Of a stretch of DNA of 64,000 nt, positions 34,631 through 42,836 are shown piece after piece. The DNA lies in NCBI RefSeq assembly GCF_008824185.1, contig NZ_CP044425.1:186001-250000 (forward strand), in the 5' to 3' direction. Both the position numbers and the translations under genes were made by a program. Positions within the stretch are counted from its first letter, which is position 1. The number at the start of each line of letters is the position of its first letter. The notes under the pieces are model-generated. The model did not search any database. It saw nothing but the letters and a program-made list of their open reading frames with translations, and was not told the origin of the DNA. The DNA comes from Paracoccus pantotrophus. Its GTDB lineage: Bacteria > Pseudomonadota > Alphaproteobacteria > Rhodobacterales > Rhodobacteraceae.

Positions 34631-34794
34631 CGGGGCAGGGGATAAGAGCCGCCGGGGTCTCGGGTCCGGGGTCCGATGGCGGCGCGCGGTTCTTCTGCGG
34701 CGGCGGCAGCAGCGGCACGCTGAGGGTGGTTCTGCGCAAGGCGGATCAGGACGCGACTTAGGGCCTCCGGGCATTGGGGCTCCTCGCTAGGAAC

Positions 34795-34823
34795 CTGACA
34801 GCGGGGCCTCGGCAGGCTATGCT
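34795..34823 (+). promoter_or_regulatory. Candidate promoter of cupin-AAC(3) gene set
   Basis: CTGACA (34795-34800), a 17-bp spacer and TATGCT (34818-34823). Transcription would begin near 34830, inside or just before the hairpin at 34826-34849. Confidence 0.4.
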
Positions 34824-34825
34824 GT

Positions 34826-34849
34826 CGGGGTCCTTTCCATCGGACCCCG
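34826..34849 (+). promoter_or_regulatory. Hairpin next to cupin ribosome site
   Basis: CGGGGTCC / GGACCCCG, a perfect 8-bp stem with an 8-nt loop, ends at the GGGAGG ribosome site of the cupin gene. It could control translation or stabilise the 5' end. Confidence 0.4.
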
Positions 34850-34859
34850 GGAGGCAGCG

Positions 34860-35267
34860 ATGAGCGACGATCACACCGGCAAGGGCATCCTGCATCTGCC
34901 GCCCGACAAGGGGCGGCGCTATGAACTCGGCCGGATGACGGCGGTGTTCAAGGCCGACGAGGGCGAGACGGCTGCGCGCTACAGCGTCTCGGAATGGTGG
35001 CTGGAGCCCGGCGCCGACGGCCCGGGCGCGCATGCGCATGAGGGCAATGACGAGATCTTCTACGTCATCGCCGGCACGGTCAGCTTCCTGGCCGGGGAGG
35101 ACTGGCTGGACGCGCCGCAAGGGACCTTCCTGCGCATCCCCGCCGGCGTGGCACATGACTTCAGGAACCGCACCGCCGAGCGTGTCGGTCTGCTGAACGT
35201 CTTCATCCCCGGCGGGTTCGAGCGCGACATGCCCGCCATCGCCGACTGGTTCAGGGACAATCCCTAG
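34860..35267 (+). CDS. Cupin-domain protein
   Basis: 135 aa. Cupin motif 1 is 'GADGPGAHAHEGNDEIFYVIAGTVSFLAGED', with metal-binding His residues and Glu, and motif 2 is 'PAGVAHDFRNRTAERVGLLNVFIPGG'. It is a single-domain cupin, probably a metal-binding sensor, isomerase or dioxygenase-like enzyme; the substrate is unknown. It lies 4 bp upstream of the AAC(3)-like gene, so the two are probably cotranscribed. Confidence 0.88.
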   Translation: MSDDHTGKGILHLPPDKGRRYELGRMTAVFKADEGETAARYSVSEWWLEPGADGPGAHAHEGNDEIFYVIAGTVSFLAGEDWLDAPQGTFLRIPAGVAHDFRNRTAERVGLLNVFIPGGFERDMPAIADWFRDNP

Positions 35268-35271
35268 GCCG

Positions 35272-36141
35272 ATGCGCGGCAAGGCCTCGATCACGGCGGA
35301 TCTTCGGCGGCTTGGCCTGCGGCCGGGCGACCTGGTGATGGTCCACGCCTCGCTGAAGGCGCTCGGCCCGGTCGAGGGTGGCGCGGCCGGGGTTGCCCAG
35401 GCGCTGCTGGATGCCATGGGGCCGGGCGGCACGGTGATGGGATATGCCTCCTGGGACCGCTCGCCCTATGAGGAGACGCTGAACGGCGCCCGGATGGACG
35501 AGGATCTGCGCCGCGATTGGCCCGCCTTCGATCCCCGGACTGCCGGGACATATCGCGGCTTCGGCCTGCTGAACCGGTTTCTGGCAGAACTGCCCGGTGC
35601 CCGGCGCAGCGCTCACCCGGATGCCTCGATGGTCGCGGTCGGCCCGCTGGCCGGCGCCCTGGTTGAACCGCACCGGCTGGGCCAGGCCCTGGGCGAGGGC
35701 TCGCCGCTGGAACGCTTCGTCCGCCTTGGCGGCAAGACCCTGCTGCTGGGGGCGCCGCTCGATGCGGTGACCGTGCTGCATTATGCCGAGGCCGTCGCCG
35801 ACATCCCCGGCAAGCGCCGCGTGAGCTACGAGATGCCGGTTCGCGGCCCGGATGGCCGGACGATCTGGGAAGCGGCCACGGATTTCGACTCGAACGGCAT
35901 CCTCGATTGCTTTGCGGTCGAGGGCCGGCCGGATGCGGTCGAGACCATCGCCCGCGCCTATGTCGCGACGGGCCGGCACCGCGAGGGCATGGTCGGCGCC
36001 GCGCGCTGCCATCTGTTCGACGCGCAGGATATCGTCGCCTTCGGCGTCGGCTGGCTCGAGCGGCAGTTCGGATCGGCGCCGCATCCGCGGTCACGCCGAG
36101 ACGGCCGAGACATTCGGACCGGGCAAGACGACCCAATCTGA
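35272..36141 (+). CDS. Aminoglycoside N(3)-acetyltransferase, AAC(3)-II-like
   Basis: 289 aa against about 286 for AAC(3)-II enzymes. Long stretches agree with what I recall of plasmid AAC(3)-II: 'MVHASLKALGPVEGG', 'GTVMGYASWDRSPYEET', 'AGTYRGFGLLNRFL', 'ARRSAHPDASMVAVGPLA', 'GEGSPLERFVRLGGKTLLLGAPLD', 'VTVLHYAEAVADIPGKRR' and 'SNGILDCFAVEGRPDAVETIARAY'. The family acetylates the 3-amino group of the deoxystreptamine ring with acetyl-CoA in the cytoplasm. There is no insertion sequence or integron beside it, so it looks chromosomal. Whether it confers resistance in this host is not shown. Confidence 0.88.
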   Translation: MRGKASITADLRRLGLRPGDLVMVHASLKALGPVEGGAAGVAQALLDAMGPGGTVMGYASWDRSPYEETLNGARMDEDLRRDWPAFDPRTAGTYRGFGLLNRFLAELPGARRSAHPDASMVAVGPLAGALVEPHRLGQALGEGSPLERFVRLGGKTLLLGAPLDAVTVLHYAEAVADIPGKRRVSYEMPVRGPDGRTIWEAATDFDSNGILDCFAVEGRPDAVETIARAYVATGRHREGMVGAARCHLFDAQDIVAFGVGWLERQFGSAPHPRSRRDGRDIRTGQDDPI

Positions 36142-36156
36142 CAGGAGGAACGCCTG

Positions 36157-36564
36157 ATGGAAGCTCCGCGCATCTACCCGACCTTCCGCTTCCGCGACGC
36201 GGCGGCGATGATCGAATGGCTGGAAAGGGCCTTCGGCTTCACCACCCACGCGAAATACATGGATGGCGACAAGGTCGCCCATGCCGAACTGGCCTTCGGC
36301 TCGTCGATGATCATGTGCGGCGACGACAGGGAGGACGCCTATGGCGAGATGGTGGGCCAGCCGTCGGGGCAGGGCGGCAAGTCGCTCTATATCGCCGTGG
36401 ACGATGCCGACGCGATGTTCGCCCGCGCCCAGGCCGCCGGCGCAGCGATCGAGGAAGGGCTGACCGACCGCGACTATGGCAGCCGCGAATTCATCTGCCG
36501 CGATCCCGAGGGCAATCTGTGGTGCTTCGGCACCTGGTGGCCGAAGGTGACCGACAAGGGCTGA
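36157..36564 (+). CDS. VOC/glyoxalase-like protein
   Basis: 135 aa, AGGAGGAACGCC before ATG 36157. One glyoxalase/bleomycin-resistance-type fold: 'PTFRFRDAAAMIEWLERAFGF', 'VAHAELAFGSSMIMCGD', 'SLYIAVDDADAMFARAQAAGA', 'DYGSREFICRDPEGNLWCFGTW'. It resembles dimeric VOC proteins that bind or modify small molecules; a drug-binding role is possible because it follows AAC(3), but this is not proven. Confidence 0.87.
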   Translation: MEAPRIYPTFRFRDAAAMIEWLERAFGFTTHAKYMDGDKVAHAELAFGSSMIMCGDDREDAYGEMVGQPSGQGGKSLYIAVDDADAMFARAQAAGAAIEEGLTDRDYGSREFICRDPEGNLWCFGTWWPKVTDKG

Positions 36565-36569
36565 GCATC

Positions 36570-37004
36570 ATGGTCCAGCGGATTTCGCACCGGATCGCAG
36601 CCTTCATCGACGCCTTGCCGCTGGCGCCGGGCCAGAGGGTGCTGGAGATCGGCTGCGGTCCGGGCGTGGCGGCCCGCGCGGTTTCCCGCCGCGTCGGGAA
36701 CGGCTTCGTCCTGGCCATCGACCGCTCGGCCAAGGCGATCGAAAGCGCGGTGGCCGGATCGAAGGCGGAAATCGCCACCGGCCGCCTGCGGTTCCTGCAA
36801 GCGGCGATCGAGGATTTCGCATTGCCGCCGGGTGAAGAGCCCTTCGACATCGCCTTTGCGATGCGTGTCGGGGCGCTGGACGGGCGCCACCCGGAGATCG
36901 AGTGCCGCGCCCTTGAACGGTTGCGGATCGCGTTGAAGCCGGCGGGACGGCTGTTCATCGACGCCGGCCATCCGCTCAAGGAGGTCAGGCTGGGAACACG
37001 GTGA
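36570..37004 (+). CDS. Small SAM-dependent methyltransferase
   Basis: 144 aa from ATG 36570, 5 bp after the VOC gene. Motif I is VLEIGCGPGVAARAVSRRV, with 'LAIDRSAKAIESAV' as motif II and 'EEPFDIAFAMRVGALDGRHPE' as the post-I/II region. The usual C-terminal strands are short, so it is a minimal class I fold. Substrate unknown. It is the last gene of the cupin-AAC(3)-VOC set. Confidence 0.8.
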   Translation: MVQRISHRIAAFIDALPLAPGQRVLEIGCGPGVAARAVSRRVGNGFVLAIDRSAKAIESAVAGSKAEIATGRLRFLQAAIEDFALPPGEEPFDIAFAMRVGALDGRHPEIECRALERLRIALKPAGRLFIDAGHPLKEVRLGTR

Positions 37005-37186
37005 CGGTTCGGCTTGTGCAAGATACCGGGTGATCCGGAAACCGCTCCGCGTTTCAATGCGCGACCGGATCGCCGGCCCCGCAGCTCGGGCAGGTTGTCG
37101 CTGCGTCACAGCCCCCCCTTGCATGCGCCGCCCGCCATGCCTACCTGCGTTTGCGACCCGCCGGCAGCGAAAACAGAACAAAGGGC

Positions 37187-37717
37187 ATGCTGACGATGCG
37201 TTTTCTGCTGACATTCCATTGCGAGGCGACCGGCCAGTGGCGCTGCCTCGATACCGCGTTGCTTGCCGCGTTCCGCTCGGGCAGGGCCGAGGATCTGCCC
37301 GCGGCCCTGCGCGATGAGCCGGATCTGGTCATGCGCTGGCTGCTGGGGCGCTATGAGATCGCGAAGGCGCTGATCCCCGCGACGACAGGCCCGGCGGGGC
37401 AGGATGGCCTGATCGCGGTCTATGCCTTGGACCCCGACCGATCCGTGATCGGTTTCGAGAACGCATATAACGGCGCCTGGCTCGAGATGTTCCTGCTTGA
37501 GAACCGGCCGATCGGCCATATCGGCATGTGCAAGGTTTCTGCGCCGTCCGTGGCGATGGTCAAGCTGGAGGAACGGGCGGCGCGGCCCCTGTGGACCTCC
37601 GACGCGGCCTGCCACCAGACGGTGAGTCGGATCATCGAGCATCAGGAAATGCTGGACAAGCGGCGCAAAACCGGCGCCGGGCGGGAAAACGCCCCGGTGG
37701 AGAAGCTGAAGACATAG
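37187..37717 (+). CDS. Hypothetical protein, 176 aa
   Basis: I do not recognise a family. Start ATG 37187 (a second ATG at 37196 is possible); upstream bases AAAGGG give a weak ribosome site. The sequence has a normal cytoplasmic composition: 'RFLLTFHCEATGQWRCLDTALLAAFRSG', 'MRWLLGRYEIAKALIPATTG', 'VIGFENAYNGAWLEMFLLENRPIGHIGMCKVSAPSVAMVKLEERA', then a basic tail. No TM segment or signal peptide. Codon use looks like a real gene. Confidence 0.6.
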   Translation: MLTMRFLLTFHCEATGQWRCLDTALLAAFRSGRAEDLPAALRDEPDLVMRWLLGRYEIAKALIPATTGPAGQDGLIAVYALDPDRSVIGFENAYNGAWLEMFLLENRPIGHIGMCKVSAPSVAMVKLEERAARPLWTSDAACHQTVSRIIEHQEMLDKRRKTGAGRENAPVEKLKT

Positions 37718-38185
37718 GCCAAGATCGTGGCACATCGCCGGCTGGTCTGCGTTGCAGGCGATATCTGCCGAAACCGGGACCGCATGTCATTCTCCTGACG
37801 GGCGGGCGGTGATCGACGCGCGGGACCATGCGGTGAAGCCGCGCATGCCGCTGCCGACGCATCCGAGCAGCCCGAGGCCGGCAAGGACGGCCGGACCCCG
37901 TTCCCGACGGTGAAGGCCCCGCATGACAAGAAATATCCCGACTATCGCGAAGGGGCGCCGGATTCGCTGCTGCGCATCGCCCCGGACGGGCTGGGTGGCG
38001 GGTGCGCGTGATCCCGGCCATGGCGGCGAGGGTCCGCGAACATCCGCTCGGCAGGGGCGCATGCCGATCATCGGCCCATGCAGGATGCCTGGCGTCCTGA
38101 AAAGCTGGGCGATCCTCTGACCGCGCCGGCCCCCGGCCTCATCGGGGGCATTCAGCAAGGCGTTTCTGCCCCCGCCGCAGGGCGG
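37718..38185. other. Gap with decayed coding-like fragments
   Basis: No intact gene. A fragment around 37880-38010 on the plus strand (PFPTVKAPHDKKYPDYREGA, then ...RIAPDGLGG and a stop) looks protein-like but is unassigned. Together with the FecR relic beyond, the region looks like degraded former genes. Confidence 0.45.
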
Positions 38186-38572
38186 CAAGGCCGCCCTTTC
38201 GTGGTCGAGGCGGGCAGCATCCGCATCGCCGCCCTGGGCACGCAATCCTCGGCCGATCTGCAAGCCGGCGATGTCGAAGTGTGGGTCGCCGAGCACAGCG
38301 CGCGGGTCGAGCCGGTCGCCGGCCCCGCCGCGCCGGTCGTGCTGGCCGAGGGCGTGGGCGTCGATGCCCGGCCCCATGCCATACCGGCCCCCGTGCCATA
38401 CCGGCCCCCGTGCCGCGCGACATGCACCTCGCCCATGCCTGGCGTTCGGGCGAACTGGTCTTCGACGACCGGCCCCTTGCCGAAGTGGTGGCCGCGCTGC
38501 ACCGCCATCGCCACGGCAGCCTGCTGCTCCTGACCGTCAAGCAGCCGCTGGACAAGCTGCACCCGGATCACT
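38186..38572 (+). pseudogene. FecR-like anti-sigma/sensor gene remnant, frameshifted
   Basis: In one frame 'GRPFVVEAGSIRIAALGTQ...LQAGDVEVWVAEHSARV...VVLAEGVGVDARPHAIPAPV' matches the periplasmic domain of FecR-type regulators. After the 17-bp duplication at 38378-38411 the match continues in another frame as 'PRDMHLAHAWRSGELVFDDR...LAEVVAALHRHRHGSLLLL'. Removing one copy restores a single frame (RPHAIPAPVPRDM). Both ends are also eroded, and no ECF sigma factor or TonB-dependent receptor is next to it. FecR normally relays ferric siderophore signals to an ECF sigma factor. Confidence 0.75.
38378..38411 (+). repeat. 17-bp perfect tandem duplication inside FecR relic
   Basis: GCCATACCGGCCCCCGT occurs twice back to back (38378-38394 and 38395-38411). 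17 is not a multiple of three, so it shifts the frame. Confidence 0.95.
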
Positions 38573-38773
38573 GCCAAGCGCCTTCGATACGGTCATGCGT
38601 TCGATCTGGAAGGGGGCGGTTGGTTGGAAGCCGGGCGATAGGGCAGGGGGCGGCGGATGCCCGTCGGCGCGTTGCGCCTGGCACCTTTCGGCCGCCTTGG
38701 CCGCAAATGCAGCATCCCCGGCTGTCGATGCGCGACGGGCAGGGGGCGGCAACGACAGGCATCCGGGAGATGG

Positions 38774-39793
38774 TCAGGCACTGCTGCGCGGAATGAAGCT
38801 GCCGGGCAGCAGCACGTCTTCGGTCCGCTTGCCCTCCAGCACCTCCAGCAGCTTTTCGGTCATCTGGGTGACCGGCTGGCGATAGGTGGTCAGCTGGTAG
38901 GTGGGCGAGGCCGCCAGCGGAATGTCATCAAAGCCCGTCACCCCCACATCCTGCGGCACCCGCAGCCCCAGCCGCGAGCGCAGGGCATCCATCGCCCCGA
39001 TGGCGATGATGTCGTTTTCGCAGACCAGCACGTCCGGCCGCCGGTCCAAGGCGTATCCCCGCATGGCGGCAAGAACACCCTCGAACGCGGCGCTGAAATC
39101 GTATTCGCCGACATGGATCACCGGCACGCCATCGCCGGTCATCTCGCGCCAGCAGGCGTCGAAGCTGTTCTTGCGATGCAGCTTGGCCGATTGCGTGTCC
39201 GGCCCGGCCACGAACAGCGGCCGGCGATAGCCCTTGGCATGCAGTTCCGCGGCAATGGTGCGCATCGCCACGCTGTCGTCGCAGGCGATGGTCAGCGTGT
39301 TCGGGTTCTGGCTGTAGCGGGCGAAGATCACCAGCTTCTTCAGCCGCCGCGCGCCAAGCGCCGTGTCCAGCACCCGGTCGTCGAAGCGCGTGCCGATCAC
39401 CACCGCCGCATCCACCCGGCGCTGGCTGGCCGCCAGCAGCGCGGCCGAGGCATCCTCGCTGTCGGACATATGGACCAGCAGCGTCGCCCAGCCGTTCGAC
39501 CACAGGATCCGGGTCAGGCGCTCCAGCAGCACCAGCTTGTGCGGGTTGGAAAAGTCGTTGGTGATGATCGCCACCAGGTTCGAGCGGTCCGAGGCCAGCG
39601 AGGCCGCCAGCAGGTCGGGCGCGTAACCCAGCGCCTCGGCCGCGGCCATGACCTTCTCGCGGCTCTTGCGGGAAATCGAGGCGTCCTTCTTGAAGGCGCG
39701 CGCCACGGTCCAGCGCGACACGCCGGCGGCGGCGGCCACGTCGTCGGCGGTCACGGTCTCGTCGATATCGGCCTGATCGGGTGGCATGGGCAT
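38774..39793 (-). CDS. LacI-family transcriptional regulator of inositol genes
   Basis: 339 aa. The HTH is 'VTADDVAAAAGVSRWTVARAFKKDASISRKSREKVMAAAEALGYAPDLLAASLAS', with the hinge helix, followed by a periplasmic-binding-like sensor domain ('NLVAIITNDFSNPHKLVLLERLTRILWSNG', 'VLVCENDIIAIGAMDALRSRLGLRVPQDVGVTGFDDIPLA'). Divergent from iolG, with a double operator between them. It probably represses the inositol operon until inositol or a metabolite binds. Start ATG 39793 or 39787. Confidence 0.92.
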   Translation of the reverse strand: MPMPPDQADIDETVTADDVAAAAGVSRWTVARAFKKDASISRKSREKVMAAAEALGYAPDLLAASLASDRSNLVAIITNDFSNPHKLVLLERLTRILWSNGWATLLVHMSDSEDASAALLAASQRRVDAAVVIGTRFDDRVLDTALGARRLKKLVIFARYSQNPNTLTIACDDSVAMRTIAAELHAKGYRRPLFVAGPDTQSAKLHRKNSFDACWREMTGDGVPVIHVGEYDFSAAFEGVLAAMRGYALDRRPDVLVCENDIIAIGAMDALRSRLGLRVPQDVGVTGFDDIPLAASPTYQLTTYRQPVTQMTEKLLEVLEGKRTEDVLLPGSFIPRSSA

Positions 39794-39831
39794 GGGCGCA
39801 GGTTATCCCAGCCCCGCCATGGTGGGAAGCA

Positions 39832-39874
39832 GTTTGCTCGCGCGTGCATATTTTTCTTGCACGCGCGAGCAAAC
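39832..39874. promoter_or_regulatory. Perfect 17-bp inverted repeat: double LacI operator
   Basis: GTTTGCTCGCGCGTGCA (39832-39848) and its exact reverse complement (39858-39874) flank a 9-bp AT-rich spacer. Each arm holds a 16-bp near-palindrome with a CGCG centre, TTGCTCGCGCGTGCAT and TTGCACGCGCGAGCAA, the typical LacI-family operator form; centres are 23 bp apart. It sits between the divergent lacI-like and iolG genes. Confidence 0.8.
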
Positions 39875-39931
39875 GAAAGCAGTCTGGCGCTAACAGACGA
39901 TGCTGCGACTGATTCGAGGGAGGAGTGCAGG

Positions 39932-40939
39932 ATGCTCAGGGTTGCCCTGCTGGGGGCTGGCCGGATCGGCCAGGTCCATGCGAAATCCATGACGGCGAAT
40001 GCGGATTCGCGGCTGGTGGCCGTGGCGGATGCCCATGCCGAGGCGGCGCAGGCGCTGGCGGCGCGGATCGGTGCCGAGGCGAAAACGGTCGATGAGATCC
40101 TGGGCGACACGGGCATCGACGCGGTGCTGATCGCCACCTCGACCGACACCCATTCCGACCTGATCCAGCGGGCGGTGGCGGCGGGCAAGGCGGTCCTGTG
40201 CGAAAAGCCGGTCGACCTGTCGCTGGAGCGCGCGCTGGCCACGCTGAAGGCCGCCGACGACGCCGGGCGCCCAGTGATGATCGGCTTCAACCGCCGCTTC
40301 GATCCGAACTTCGCCGCGCTGAAGGCCGCCTTTGACGGCGGAGAGATCGGCAAGGGCGAGTTGCTGTCGATCACCTCGTTCGACCCGGCGCCGCCCCCGC
40401 TCGAATATGTAAAGGTCTCGGGCGGGCTGTTCCGCGACATGATGATCCACGATTTCGACATGGCCTGCTGGATCTTCGGCGGCCCGCCGGCGCGCATCAC
40501 GGCCACTGGCAGCGCGATGGTCGATCCCGAGATCGGCGCGGCGGGCGATGTCGATACCGCCGTGGTGACGATGCTTTGGGAGGATGGCCGCATCGCCGTC
40601 ATCAAGAATTCGCGCCGCGCCGGCTATGGCTATGACCAGCGGATCGAGTTGCTGGGGGCCGGGGGCCTGCTGGCGGCAAAGAACGTTCTGGAAAACACCG
40701 TCGAGAAGATCACCGCCGAAGGCGCCGTCTCGGCCAAGCCGGTGCATTTCTTCCTGGAACGCTACATGCGCGCCTATGAGGACGAATGGACCGCCTTCGT
40801 CGAGGCGCTGAAATCCGGCGCCGACATGCCGGTGACGCTGCGCGAGGGCGTGGCCGCGCTGGCCTGCGCCGAGGCCGCGACCCGTTCGGCCCGGACCGGC
40901 GAGACGGCGGCGGTGACGCCGGCGATGCTGGGGGCCTGA
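39932..40939 (+). CDS. iolG: Inositol 2-dehydrogenase (IolG-type Gfo/Idh/MocA family)
   Basis: 335 aa from ATG 39932 with GGGAGGAGTGCAG upstream. Rossmann motif ALLGAGRIGQVHA, 'LIATSTDTHSDLIQRAVAAGKAVLCEKP' with the conserved EKP Lys, and 'GFNRRFDPNFAALK', 'GLFRDMMIHDFDMACWI' with the catalytic Asp-x-x-x-His region of inositol dehydrogenases. It oxidises myo-inositol to scyllo-inosose with NAD+. First gene of the operon, next to the operator. Confidence 0.9.
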   Translation: MLRVALLGAGRIGQVHAKSMTANADSRLVAVADAHAEAAQALAARIGAEAKTVDEILGDTGIDAVLIATSTDTHSDLIQRAVAAGKAVLCEKPVDLSLERALATLKAADDAGRPVMIGFNRRFDPNFAALKAAFDGGEIGKGELLSITSFDPAPPPLEYVKVSGGLFRDMMIHDFDMACWIFGGPPARITATGSAMVDPEIGAAGDVDTAVVTMLWEDGRIAVIKNSRRAGYGYDQRIELLGAGGLLAAKNVLENTVEKITAEGAVSAKPVHFFLERYMRAYEDEWTAFVEALKSGADMPVTLREGVAALACAEAATRSARTGETAAVTPAMLGA

Positions 40940-40940
40940 G

Positions 40941-41759
40941 ATGCGCCGGACCGGTTGCTGCACCTGGATCTTCGGCGGCGAGGATCTGGCCGCCATCGCC
41001 CTGCGGGTCAGCCGCGCCGGGCTGGACGGGGTCGAACTGCACGGCGATGTCGGCGGGATCGACCCGGTCCGGGCCGGGCGCATCTTCGCCGACCGGGGGC
41101 TGACCATCTTTTCGATCACGCCGGGCGATGCGGATATCTCGCATCCCGATGCCGCGATCCGCGAACAGGCACTGGCCTATTACGAAAGGCTGGTCGGCTG
41201 GGCCGGGCAGCTGGGGCATGGCGCGCCGCGCATCTCGGTTCACGGGCTGGTGGGGCGGATCCGCCCGGTCTCGACCCAGGCCCGGGAAGACGCGCTGCTG
41301 GCCGACAGCACCCGCCGCATCTGCGCCATGGCCGCGGCGGCCGGGCTGCCGGTCGTCTTCGAGATCCTGAACCGCTATGAAAGCCATCAGGTCCGCACCG
41401 TCGCCGAGGGGCTGGCGCTGCTGGACCGGGTCGGCGCGGCCAACCTGTCGCTGCTGCCCGACGCCTATCACATGAATATCGAGGAGGCCTGCCCGGCCGC
41501 CGCCCTGCGGTCGGGAGGCGCCAGCATCGGCCTCTATCACGTCGCGGATTCCAACCGCGGCGCCATCGGCGACGGCCATGCCGACATCGCCGCACAGATC
41601 CGCGCGCTGGATGATATCGGCTATGACGGCCCGGTCATCATCGAGCCCGCCGCCCCCGGCCCCGATCCGTTCAGCACGGACAAGGGCGAGGGGTATCGCG
41701 ATATTCTGGAGGACATGCTGTTGCGCTCGGTCCGGGCGCTGCGTGCCCTTGGAAGCTGA
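40941..41759 (+). CDS. TIM-barrel sugar-phosphate isomerase/epimerase-like protein (IolI-like)
   Basis: 272 aa, one base after the iolG stop. AP-endonuclease-2-like TIM barrel: 'RAGLDGVELHGDV', 'VVFEILNRYESHQVRTVAEGLALLDRV', 'LLPDAYHMNIEEA', 'IGLYHVADSNRGAIGDGHADIAAQIRALDDIGYDGPVIIEP'. The Glu/Asp/His/Glu residues of the divalent-metal site are visible. It may isomerise inososes (IolI role) or act as a second IolE. Tightly coupled to iolG. Confidence 0.8.
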   Translation: MRRTGCCTWIFGGEDLAAIALRVSRAGLDGVELHGDVGGIDPVRAGRIFADRGLTIFSITPGDADISHPDAAIREQALAYYERLVGWAGQLGHGAPRISVHGLVGRIRPVSTQAREDALLADSTRRICAMAAAAGLPVVFEILNRYESHQVRTVAEGLALLDRVGAANLSLLPDAYHMNIEEACPAAALRSGGASIGLYHVADSNRGAIGDGHADIAAQIRALDDIGYDGPVIIEPAAPGPDPFSTDKGEGYRDILEDMLLRSVRALRALGS

Positions 41760-41833
41760 ATCCGGCAGCTGCGCCGGATGCTGGCTGGCGGAGGGGTCAG
41801 CCGGTCAAGATCTGTAAAAACTGGGAGGACAAG

Positions 41834-42760
41834 ATGAAATACGCAACTGGTGCCGCCGCGACCGCCGTTTCGCTGTTGCTGGCGGGGGGCGCCCTGGCGC
41901 AGAACATCGTCGTCGTGGCGCATGGCCAGGCCAACGACCCGTTCTGGTCGGTGGTCAAGAACGGCGCCGCCAAGGCCGGCGAGGATACCGGCGCCAACGT
42001 CGATTTCCGCGCGCCCGAGACCTTCGACATGGTCCAGATGAGCCAGCTGATCGACGCCGCCGTGAACCAGCAGCCCGACGGGCTGGTCGTGTCGATCCCC
42101 GATGCGGATGCCTTGGGGCCGTCGATCCAGCGCGCGGTGGATGCGGGCATCCCGGTGATCTCGATGAACTCGGGCGGCGACGTGGCCCATGACCTGGGCG
42201 TGCTCTTGCATGTCGGGCAGTCGGAATACGACGCCGGCAAGGCGGCGGGCGAGAAGCTGGCCGAGCTGGGCGGCACGAAGGGCATCTGCGTCAACCACGA
42301 GGTCGGCAACGTCTCGCTGGACCAGCGTTGCGAGGGTTTCGCGGAAGGCTTCGGCAATCCGGTCTCGGTGATCCCGACGCAGATGGACCCGGCCGAGGTG
42401 CAGTCCAAGGTCCGCGCCGCGCTGGAGGCCGATCCCGAGGTGGACACCGTCCTGGCCCTGGGCGCCAGCATGGTGGGCGAGCCCTCGGTGGCCGCGGTCG
42501 AGGCGCTGGGGATGCTGGAGGACGTGCGCGTCGCCAGCTTCGACCTGTCGGCGGGCTTCCTGCAGGCCGTGGCCGACGGCAAGGCCGCCTTCGCCATCGA
42601 CCAGCAGCAGTTCCTGCAGGGCTACCTGCCGGTTTCGTTCCTGGCGCTGCATGCCAGCTATGGCCTGATCCCGGCGGGCGACGTGCCATCGGGACCGAAC
42701 CTGGTGGGCGAGGACGCGGCGGCGCAGGTGATCGACCTGTCGGCGCAGGGCATCCGCTGA
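41834..42760 (+). CDS. Periplasmic sugar/inositol-binding protein of ABC importer
   Basis: 308 aa. Signal peptide KYATGAAATAVSLLLAGGALA. Mature protein begins 'QNIVVVAHGQANDPFWSVVKNGAAKAGEDTGANVDFRAPETFDMVQMSQLIDAAVNQQPDGLVVSIPDADAL', the type I sugar-binding fold of ribose/inositol systems. The gene is followed by its permease and ATPase and embedded among inositol catabolic genes, so myo-inositol is the likely ligand. Ribosome site GGGAGGACAAG. Confidence 0.92.
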   Translation: MKYATGAAATAVSLLLAGGALAQNIVVVAHGQANDPFWSVVKNGAAKAGEDTGANVDFRAPETFDMVQMSQLIDAAVNQQPDGLVVSIPDADALGPSIQRAVDAGIPVISMNSGGDVAHDLGVLLHVGQSEYDAGKAAGEKLAELGGTKGICVNHEVGNVSLDQRCEGFAEGFGNPVSVIPTQMDPAEVQSKVRAALEADPEVDTVLALGASMVGEPSVAAVEALGMLEDVRVASFDLSAGFLQAVADGKAAFAIDQQQFLQGYLPVSFLALHASYGLIPAGDVPSGPNLVGEDAAAQVIDLSAQGIR

Positions 42761-42774
42761 TCCGTCACGCATCC

Positions 42775-42802
42775 GGCGGGCGCGCCTTGCCGCGTGCCCG
42801 CC
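42775..42802 (+). terminator. Hairpin between binding-protein and permease genes
   Basis: GGCGGGCGCG / CGTGCCCGCC, a 10-bp stem with one G-U pair and an 8-nt loop, 15 bp after the stop. No U-run; probably reduces read-through so that the binding protein is made in excess. Confidence 0.5.
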
Positions 42803-42836
42803 CCATCCGGAACCGATGAAGGGGAGGGGAAAACCC

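Noticed and set aside
34631..34794. Short frame ending in FFCGGGSSGTLRVVLRKAD
   Set aside because: It is only the tail of a frame shadowing the VOC gene; it has no start or ribosome site of its own.
39832..39874. Rho-independent terminator
   Set aside because: Although a perfect inverted repeat, it lies between two divergent gene starts, so an operator role fits better.
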